A stretch of 5,320 nucleotides of DNA from Bacteroidota bacterium (GTDB lineage: Bacteria; Bacteroidota; Bacteroidia; Chitinophagales; Chitinophagaceae): contig JAEWJV010000010.1 in assembly GCA_023386395.1 (NCBI GenBank), positions 1 to 5,320 on the forward strand, in the 5' to 3' direction. Made by a program: the position numbers and the translations under genes. Position 1 is the stretch's first letter, and each line of letters starts with the position of its first letter. Below the pieces are notes generated by a model. That model had not been told where the DNA came from. It saw nothing but the letters and a program-made list of their open reading frames with translations, and did not search any database. Shown piece after piece: positions 1 to 5,320 of the stretch.

Positions 1-431
1 GTGTTGGCCCGGATGAAAAGACCTATTCATCATCAGACAGGTTTAATTCATTCCAGGTTAGTGTAGGCGTACCGATATTTTCAGGCGCACAAAAAGCAAA
101 AGCAAATGCGGCAAAAGTGAATGAAGAAATTGCAGCGAATAATTTCAACCTGCAATTGCAAAACATGCAAACGCAGTACCGCAATGTGTTAATACAGTAC
201 AACAACAATTTGCGGGCGGTAAATTATTACCTGCAAACAGCGCTGCATAATGCCGATATCATTATGCAAACGGCCAACCTCCAGTTTATTGATGGCGATA
301 TTAATTATCTCGATTGGGTTGTATTAACCAATGAAGCCATCAGTATTCAAAACAATTATCTGGAGGCCGTGCAGGCTTTGAATGAAAGCGTTATTTATAT
401 CAACTATTATGTTTCAAACCAAAAGAAATGA
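1..431 (+). CDS. TolC-like outer-membrane efflux domain, C-terminal end (5' end outside window)
   Basis: This is the last 142 codons of a gene that enters from the left edge; the frame is open from base 3 and ends at TGA 429-431. The fragment reads as one TolC-type repeat. A beta-strand segment ending VSVGVPIFSG (about fragment residues 19-28) is followed by a long Ala/Lys/Gln/Asn-rich helical hairpin. The second helix contains FIDGDINYLDWV, resembling the short Gly-Asp/Glu-[IV]-x-[YF] turn of outer-membrane efflux proteins, and then a final helix. Such proteins form the trimeric outer-membrane exit duct of tripartite efflux pumps. The stop overlaps the start of the adaptor gene by four bases (ATGA), so the two are probably translated together. 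In Bacteroidota this domain is often fused to the C-terminus of a CusA/CzcA inner-membrane pump. The window cannot show whether this is such a fusion or a free-standing protein. The family call is fairly sure; the substrate is not. Confidence 0.8.
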   Translation, partial: VGPDEKTYSSSDRFNSFQVSVGVPIFSGAQKAKANAAKVNEEIAANNFNLQLQNMQTQYRNVLIQYNNNLRAVNYYLQTALHNADIIMQTANLQFIDGDINYLDWVVLTNEAISIQNNYLEAVQALNESVIYINYYVSNQKK

Positions 432-1570
432 AAACAGAAGTAATTATCATATTAATATCAATATTCTTTATTGCCTGCAACAGCAGCACAAAACAGCAGG
501 AGCAAACAAAAGCAGTTTTGCCTGATTCAACGGGTAATATCGTGGTGTTAACCGATGCCCAGATGCAGGCCGCGCAGTTGCAGGCCGATACATTGCAACA
601 GCAGCAATTATCATCCATTATAAAAGTAAATGGCAGCATTGATGTGCCGCCACAAAACATAGTTTCGGTAAGCGTGCCTTTGGGCGGTTATTTAAAATCA
701 ACTCAATTACTGCCGGGTATGCATGTAAGTAAAGGAGAAGCGATTGCTGTGATGGAAGATTTGCAGTATATACAGATGCAGCAGGAATATCTCAACACAA
801 AATCTCAGCTCGTATATGATGAAGCGGATTACAACAGGCAAAAAGAGCTTAATAAAAGCAAAGCGGCCAGTGATAAAAGTTTTCAGCAGGCGCAATTGAA
901 ATATAACAGCAGCAGGACTTCTTTGAATGCTTTGGCACAAAAGCTAAAACTTATTAATATTCATCCTGAACAATTGAATGCTGATAATATTTCAAAGACC
1001 ATTAACGTGTATTCGCCTATCAATGGTTTTGTATCAAAGGTTGATGTAAACATCGGGAAGTATGTAAATCCGCCGGATGTTTTATTTGAATTGATAAACC
1101 CTGATGATATTCATCTTAACTTAAAAGTTTTTGAGAAGGATGTTAACAAGCTGAAAATAGGCCAGCATTTAACGGCATATACTAATAATGATACTGGCAG
1201 GCGTTATGATTGTGAGATCATTCTCATCAGCAAAGACATATCTTCTGAAAGAACTGTTGAAGTGCATTGTCATTTTAAAAATTTCGATAAAAATTTGTTG
1301 CCAGGCATGTACATGAATGCAGATATTGAGGAGAATAATGTAAAAGTTTTTGCTGTGCCTGAAGATGTAGTTGTAAATTTTGAAGCGAAGAATTATTTGT
1401 TTGTTCTTACCGGCAATAACAAATTTGAAATGGTGCCGGTAACAACCGGCATCAGTGAAAAAGGGTTTGTTGAAATAAAAAATGCAACTTTATTTAAAGG
1501 CAAACAAATTGTAACAAAGGGTGCTTACACTTTATTGATGAAGCTTAAGAATACGGGGGAGGGAGATTAG
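428..1570 (+). CDS. RND efflux periplasmic adaptor lipoprotein (CusB/CzcB-like membrane fusion protein)
   Basis: A complete 380-residue adaptor that would bridge an inner-membrane RND pump and its outer-membrane duct in the periplasm. Residues 1-17 form a lipoprotein signal peptide: a short hydrophobic core followed by a lipobox ending FIAC, with Cys17 as the predicted lipidated residue. A Gln-rich linker follows (8 Gln in residues 45-60). The lipoyl-like half-motif GYLKSTQLLPGMHVSKGEAI (residues 87-106) leads into a helical hairpin (about 107-180). The second lipoyl half, with YSPINGFVSKVDVNIGKYV, spans about 195-213. A beta-barrel domain (about 225-300) includes LLPGMYMNADIE, and a membrane-proximal domain closes the protein. 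The ATG at 428 overlaps the preceding stop and gives an intact signal peptide, which supports this start. No Shine-Dalgarno is visible, so coupling is likely. A His-Cys-His run at residues 280-282 might bind metal. CusB/CzcB-type is the best fit; the exact ion is unknown. Confidence 0.9.
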   Translation: MKTEVIIILISIFFIACNSSTKQQEQTKAVLPDSTGNIVVLTDAQMQAAQLQADTLQQQQLSSIIKVNGSIDVPPQNIVSVSVPLGGYLKSTQLLPGMHVSKGEAIAVMEDLQYIQMQQEYLNTKSQLVYDEADYNRQKELNKSKAASDKSFQQAQLKYNSSRTSLNALAQKLKLINIHPEQLNADNISKTINVYSPINGFVSKVDVNIGKYVNPPDVLFELINPDDIHLNLKVFEKDVNKLKIGQHLTAYTNNDTGRRYDCEIILISKDISSERTVEVHCHFKNFDKNLLPGMYMNADIEENNVKVFAVPEDVVVNFEAKNYLFVLTGNNKFEMVPVTTGISEKGFVEIKNATLFKGKQIVTKGAYTLLMKLKNTGEGD

Positions 1571-1691
1571 GTTAAAACCTCAATAAGGGGTATACATTAT
1601 TTTAATTCAACGTGAACGAACAATAAATATCAGTAGTATGAGTGATGTTTAACGCAGAAAGACACCAACTGCCCACTGCAAAACATAATAT

Positions 1692-4196
1692 ATGGTAACC
1701 AAAGATGTTTTAAATATAAAAGGCCTTACGCATGATGAAGTAGCACAGGCGAGGCAGCAATATGGGGCTAATACTGTGGAAGTAAAAGAGGAAAGTAAAT
1801 TGCTGCATACGCTTAAAGGCCTCGCTAAAGAACCTATGGTGATATTACTGCTGGCGGCTTCTTCCATTTATTTTTTAAGCGGTAACACAGGCGACGCTGT
1901 TTTTCTCGCCATCTCCATTTTGCTCGTAGCTATTATTTCCATTTACCAGGAAAACAGAAGCAGAACAGCACTTGGTAAACTTCAATCTTATACACAGCCG
2001 CATTGTAAAGTGGTACGTGACGGTATAACACAACAAATACAAACGAAAGACCTTGTGATGGGAGATTATCTTATTATTGAAGAAGGTTCTTCCATACCTG
2101 CTGATGGGCAACTGGTATACTCCAACGATTTTTCTGTAAACGAATCTGTTTTAACCGGCGAATCATTACCCGTATATAAAAGTGCAGAGGAAAAACCGGT
2201 GGTTTACCAGGGCACTATTGCACTTAGCGGAATGTGTGTTATAATTGTGAATGCCATAGGAAATCAAACCAGGCTGGCACAAATTGGCAAGACGGTTGAT
2301 GAAATTAAAACCGAAAAAACTCCCCTCGAAAAACAAATAGGCAACTTCGTTAGGAAAATGGTTATTACAGGCCTGGTTGTGTTTATAATCGTATGGGTCT
2401 TAAACTTTCTTAATTCCCACAATATTGTTGACAGCCTGCTGAAAGCTTTAACGCTGGCGATGAGCATTCTCCCGGAAGAAATTCCTGTGGCGTTTACCAC
2501 CTTCATGGCGCTGGGCGCCCTGCGGCTGATGAAGATGGGTATAATAGTAAAAGGAATGAAGACTGTAGAAACATTAGGAAGCGCTACAGTGATTTGCACA
2601 GATAAAACAGGCACTATAACTGAAAACAGGATGACACTTGCAGGTGTATATGCATTAATTAACAATAATACTTCCGCAATAAACGCTTTGGATGAAGCCG
2701 CTAAACAGGTAGTTAGAAATGCTATGTGGGCAAGCGAACCGGCGCCTTTCGATCCTATGGAAAAAGCACTGCATGAAGCATATGCAATTAATTTTTCAGC
2801 GGATGAACGGCCTTTTTTTAAGATGATTCATGAATATCCGCTTGGCGGGCAACCGCCCATGATGACGCATATTTTTCAGGATAAAAACGGAAACAGGATT
2901 ATTGCTGTAAAAGGGGCGCCTGAAGCTATTATAAAACATGCATCACTTTCAGATGAAGAAAGAACAAAAATACACAATGCTTTAGCTGATTTTTCTTCGA
3001 AAGGATACCGGGTGCTCGGCGTAGGCACTTCAGCTTTTGAAGGGAATGATTTTCCGGCAGAACAGGAAGCTTTCCCTTTCCTGTTTTCCGGCCTGGTTGC
3101 GTTTTACGATCCGCCTAAAAAAAATATGCATGCTGTTTTTGATGCCTTTTATAAAGCAGGTATAAAAGTAAAAATAATTACGGGCGATAACACCGCTACC
3201 ACCGCTGCAATAGCAAAGGAAACCGGCTTCAAAGGATATGATAAAACCATTACAGGCAATGAGCTTATGAATATGGATAAAATGGGTTTAAATAACAGGA
3301 TAGAAGATATTAGCATCTTTGCAAGAATGTATCCGGATGCCAAGCTGAAAGTGATTAATGCCCTTAAGGCCAACCAGGAAATTGTGGCTATGACAGGAGA
3401 TGGTGTGAATGATGGCCCTGCACTTAAAGCAGCACATATTGGTATTGCCATGGGCAACAGGGGAACTGAAATTGCAAAGCAGGCTGCTTCACTTATTTTG
3501 GCCGATGATGATTTGTCTAAAATGGCAGATGCTATTGCCATGGGAAGAAAGATATATGCTAATCTTAAAAAGGCCATCCAATATATTATATCAATTCATA
3601 TCCCGATTATATTAACGGTGTTTATACCGCTGGCATTGGGATGGATATATCCCAACATCCTTTCTCCGGTGCATATTATTTTCCTGGAACTTATAATGGG
3701 ACCCACCTGCTCCATTATTTATGAAAATGAACCAGCAGAAAAGAATACCATGCTGCAAAAGCCCCGTCCCTTTACCACAACTTTTTTTAACTGGAATGAA
3801 TTAATGACGAGTATTATACAGGGCTTAATGATTACTGCAGGTGTATTGCTTGTTTATCAATATGCAGTTTATATGGGCCTGGATGAAAACAGCACACGCA
3901 CTATGGTGTTTGTTGCTTTAATAAGCGCCAATATTTTTCAAACTTTTGTAAACAGGTCATTCTTTTATTCTGTATGGTTTACGCTGCGCTACAAAAATGT
4001 GTTGATTCCGTTAGTTACAGGTATCACGATAGTATTAACGGCCTGCATGATTTATATTACTCCTGTAGCCGGCCTTTTTAAATTCAAACCAATCGGGATA
4101 GCTAACCTGGCGATAAGCATATTGATTGCATTTGTATTTGTAATGTGGTATGAAATTGTGAAATGGATTAAACGGAAAAAGCTAATAAAGAATTAG
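1692..4196 (+). CDS. P-type cation-transporting ATPase, P2 (Ca2+/MgtA-like) superfamily, atypical ion site
   Basis: A complete 834-residue inner-membrane ion pump driven by ATP hydrolysis. Visible parts in order: N-terminal cation-ATPase segment (about 8-45), M1-M2 (about 46-85), actuator domain with TGES (155-158), M3-M4 (about 221-275) with PEEIP (261-265), phosphorylation motif CTDKTGT with Asp304, nucleotide-binding domain with KGAPE (407-411), DPPK (473-476), TGDN (497-500), the hinge TGDGVND (568-574), and about six more membrane helices (M5-M10, about 624-824). There is no N-terminal heavy-metal-binding domain and no CPC motif in M4, so it is not a P1B copper/zinc pump. The M4 glutamate is kept, but positions matching SERCA N768, E771, N796 and D800 are His636, Ile639, Glu666 and Gly670, so Ca2+ should not be assumed. 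The start is the first ATG after an in-frame TAA at 1686-1688; an A-rich stretch rather than a Shine-Dalgarno precedes it. It lies 121 bases after the efflux adaptor on the same strand and may belong to the same locus. Confidence 0.93.
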   Translation: MVTKDVLNIKGLTHDEVAQARQQYGANTVEVKEESKLLHTLKGLAKEPMVILLLAASSIYFLSGNTGDAVFLAISILLVAIISIYQENRSRTALGKLQSYTQPHCKVVRDGITQQIQTKDLVMGDYLIIEEGSSIPADGQLVYSNDFSVNESVLTGESLPVYKSAEEKPVVYQGTIALSGMCVIIVNAIGNQTRLAQIGKTVDEIKTEKTPLEKQIGNFVRKMVITGLVVFIIVWVLNFLNSHNIVDSLLKALTLAMSILPEEIPVAFTTFMALGALRLMKMGIIVKGMKTVETLGSATVICTDKTGTITENRMTLAGVYALINNNTSAINALDEAAKQVVRNAMWASEPAPFDPMEKALHEAYAINFSADERPFFKMIHEYPLGGQPPMMTHIFQDKNGNRIIAVKGAPEAIIKHASLSDEERTKIHNALADFSSKGYRVLGVGTSAFEGNDFPAEQEAFPFLFSGLVAFYDPPKKNMHAVFDAFYKAGIKVKIITGDNTATTAAIAKETGFKGYDKTITGNELMNMDKMGLNNRIEDISIFARMYPDAKLKVINALKANQEIVAMTGDGVNDGPALKAAHIGIAMGNRGTEIAKQAASLILADDDLSKMADAIAMGRKIYANLKKAIQYIISIHIPIILTVFIPLALGWIYPNILSPVHIIFLELIMGPTCSIIYENEPAEKNTMLQKPRPFTTTFFNWNELMTSIIQGLMITAGVLLVYQYAVYMGLDENSTRTMVFVALISANIFQTFVNRSFFYSVWFTLRYKNVLIPLVTGITIVLTACMIYITPVAGLFKFKPIGIANLAISILIAFVFVMWYEIVKWIKRKKLIKN

Positions 4197-4281
4197 CATA
4201 AAATTTTTTGATATACTTGAACTATTAAGTGCCAAGCTGCCCGAAGAAAACAAAAATTTCGTCTTCAATTTTTTTAATATG

Positions 4282-4293
4282 GCGCTTAAGCGC
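4282..4293. repeat. 12-base perfect palindrome
   Basis: GCGCTTAAGCGC is a perfect inverted repeat in the intergenic region between the converging ATPase and ppk1 genes. As RNA it could only form a 4-base-pair stem with a TTAA loop, and neither strand shows a T-run after it, so it is not a convincing terminator. It might be a protein-binding site, but its place downstream of both genes argues against an operator. Confidence 0.4.
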
Positions 4294-4310
4294 ATGGTTC
4301 GTAAAATACA

Positions 4311-4333
4311 AAAGCCGCATGTTCTACGGCTTT
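4311..4333 (-). terminator. Candidate intrinsic terminator for ppk1 (possibly bidirectional)
   Basis: AAAGCCG (4311-4317) and CGGCTTT (4327-4333) form a 7-base-pair stem around a 9-base loop. Read on the minus strand the hairpin runs directly into a T-rich tail (TTTTGTATTTT), as expected for a Rho-independent terminator about 100 bases past the ppk1 stop. On the plus strand the tail is weaker (TTTACCGGCTTTAA), so stopping of ATPase transcripts here is less certain. A second copy of the right arm lies at 4336-4342 and could form a competing hairpin. Confidence 0.5.
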
Positions 4334-4430
4334 ACCGGCTTTAATACCTGCCCCCGAACTATCCATCTGTTGAATGAAAACTGCCTTACCGGTGCCATCT
4401 TATTGTTTCCTTAAATCTTAACCACACCAC

Positions 4431-5320
4431 TTACACCACGATTTCCTGTACCTCGGGAATGGGTTTTGCTACCACCGGTTTTACCGGCCTTATTTTTTTA
4501 TAGAGGTAATTATAAATTTCAATTTGCGAACGGACTTTTTTACCCGTTGTCTTCACATAATTGTTGTCTAAATTATTATCCAGAATGCGGGCCTTTACAT
4601 TATCCTTCAACTCAATATCAAGTATATCTTTTATCTCCTGGCAAAGCGCTTTGTTTTTTATGGGTATAGCCGCTTCAATGCGGTGATCGAGGTTGCGTAT
4701 CATCCAGTCGGCAGATGATATAAAAAACTTTTCCCTGCCGCCGTTTTCAAAAATAAGCATGCGTGCGTGTTCCAGGTATTCATCTACAATGCTTATGGCT
4801 TTTACATGATGATGCCATTTTTTATGCTTCAGCTTTGCGCAGCAAATACCGCGAATAACAAGGTTGAGCTTTACGCCTGCATCGGCCGCTTCATACAGTT
4901 GTAATATCAGTTGCGGATCGCTTAAAGAATTAACCTTTAAAGTAATAGAAGCTTTCTTTTTTGCTTTTGCATTTTTTATCTCCGTATTAATTAACTGCGT
5001 TAGTTGCTGTCGCATGGATGTTGGACAAACCATCAGCGTTTTACAACTGTTCAGGTATTTAATTTTTGAAGGGTTTTCAAGGTATTTAAAAATACGGTTA
5101 ATATCGGCCATTACATTCCTGTTGCTGGTAAGCACACAGGCATCTGCATAAACCTTTGCTGTTTTTTCGTTGAGGTTTCCCGTGCTTACAAAACCATATT
5201 GAATGGTTTGTTTATTGCTGCGCTTGCTTATAACGCAAAGCTTGGCATGCACTTTCATATTGGGTATGCCCAGCAATACTTTTACACCTTCTTCTTCCAG
5301 CAATTCTTTCCATTCAAGGT
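4431..5320 (-). CDS. ppk1: Polyphosphate kinase 1, C-terminal part (5' end outside window)
   Basis: PPK1 reversibly transfers the terminal phosphate of ATP to inorganic polyphosphate. The frame is open to the window edge. The TTG at 5301-5303 is not a real start, because the reading continues upstream as LEWKEL in register with the family. About 296 of the usual roughly 690-700 residues are present, covering the two C-terminal phospholipase-D-like catalytic domains. Visible motifs: KVHAKLC, whose His (codon 5247-5249) matches the phosphorylated E. coli His435; STGNLNEKTAKVYAD; NSLSDP; VIRGICC with the Arg matching E. coli Arg564; YLEHAR, whose His (codon 4767-4769) matches E. coli His592; FENGG; and SADWMIRNLDHRIE. 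The usual ending, KKVRSQIEIYNYLYKK, is followed by a roughly 20-residue Pro/Val-rich tail, IRPVKPVVAKPIPEVQEIVV. The gene converges on the ATPase with 234 bases between their stops. Family identity is certain; no damage is seen in this part. Confidence 0.97.
   Translation of the reverse strand, partial: LEWKELLEEEGVKVLLGIPNMKVHAKLCVISKRSNKQTIQYGFVSTGNLNEKTAKVYADACVLTSNRNVMADINRIFKYLENPSKIKYLNSCKTLMVCPTSMRQQLTQLINTEIKNAKAKKKASITLKVNSLSDPQLILQLYEAADAGVKLNLVIRGICCAKLKHKKWHHHVKAISIVDEYLEHARMLIFENGGREKFFISSADWMIRNLDHRIEAAIPIKNKALCQEIKDILDIELKDNVKARILDNNLDNNYVKTTGKKVRSQIEIYNYLYKKIRPVKPVVAKPIPEVQEIVV

Larger units (their letters stand above)
4189..4341 (+). other. Open stretch without start codon, possible gene relic
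   Basis: Between the in-frame stops TAA 4186-4188 and TAA 4342-4344 there are 51 codons in a different frame from the ATPase. The translation looks protein-like: it contains FFDILELLSAKLPEENKNF followed by a basic, helix-prone end (MALKRMVRKIQK). There is no ATG, GTG or TTG ahead of most of it; the first in-frame ATG is at 4279, leaving only 21 codons. It overlaps the end of the ATPase gene and the terminator hairpin. It could be the remains of a broken gene or simply chance. I do not recognise a family. Confidence 0.2.

Noticed and set aside
1577..1591. Possible hairpin ACCTC-AATAA-GGGGT after the adaptor gene
   Set aside because: The stem has only five pairs including one G-U, and the following sequence is only mildly T-rich. 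It is too weak to call as a terminator between the adaptor and the ATPase.
1592..1691. Promoter for the ATPase in the 121-base gap
   Set aside because: TACATTAT at 1593-1600 partly resembles the Bacteroidota -7 box TAnnTTTG, but it lacks the TTTG ending and no TTG-type -33 box is found at the right distance. A promoter is possible but not supported.
3149..3577. 142-codon open frame on the minus strand inside the ATPase gene
   Set aside because: It is fully antisense to the highly conserved P-domain coding region; its Ala/Ile/Ser/Pro-rich composition is what the complement of that coding sequence gives. The minus-strand frame at 2264-2665 is rejected for the same reason.
1692..4196. P1B heavy-metal ATPase (CopA/ZntA type)
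   Set aside because: There is no N-terminal CxxC metal-binding domain, no CPC/SPC motif in M4 and no HP locus; the PEEIP motif and ten-helix layout fit the P2 group.
4286..4399. Short minus-strand open frame (37 codons between stops) downstream of ppk1, with protein-like composition
   Set aside because: It starts directly after a stop, its only ATG leaves 26 codons, and it contains the terminator hairpin. No ribosome-binding context or family is seen.
4864..5151. 95-codon open frame on the plus strand within ppk1
   Set aside because: It is antisense to conserved PPK1 motifs and has no recognisable domain; a shadow of the real gene.

Overview
The window looks like a chromosomal piece of a Bacteroidota bacterium, probably near the Chitinophagaceae. 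This is inferred from the moderately AT-rich sequence, starts preceded by A-rich tracts without Shine-Dalgarno sequences, a lipoprotein-type RND adaptor coupled to a TolC-like partner, and the style of the polyphosphate kinase. No species can be named from the sequence alone.

Layout: (1) Bases 1-431, plus strand, are the 3' end of an outer-membrane efflux (TolC-like) domain, either a separate protein or the C-terminal part of a CusA/CzcA-TolC fusion. (2) Bases 428-1570, plus strand, overlap it by 4 bases and encode a lipoprotein periplasmic adaptor of a CusB/CzcB-type RND efflux system. (3) After a 121-base gap, bases 1692-4196, plus strand, encode a complete 834-residue P-type cation ATPase of the Ca2+/MgtA-like (P2) superfamily. 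(4) A 234-base convergent intergenic region holds a likely terminator hairpin, a 12-base palindrome and an open stretch without a start codon. (5) Bases 4431-5320, minus strand, are the C-terminal part of polyphosphate kinase 1, cut by the window edge.

The first two genes form one translationally coupled efflux unit that would move a substrate, most likely a metal cation, from the periplasm through the outer membrane. The P-type ATPase lies in the same direction and would move a cation across the inner membrane, so the three could form a two-step cation export route. That link is inferred from position only. The ppk1 gene is convergent and is probably an unrelated neighbour, although polyphosphate does bind divalent cations.

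I see no mobile element, CRISPR array, tRNA or rRNA, and no clearly new system. The most notable point is that the ATPase keeps all its catalytic motifs while the M5 and M6 positions that bind Ca2+ in SERCA are replaced, so its transported ion cannot be assumed to be Ca2+.
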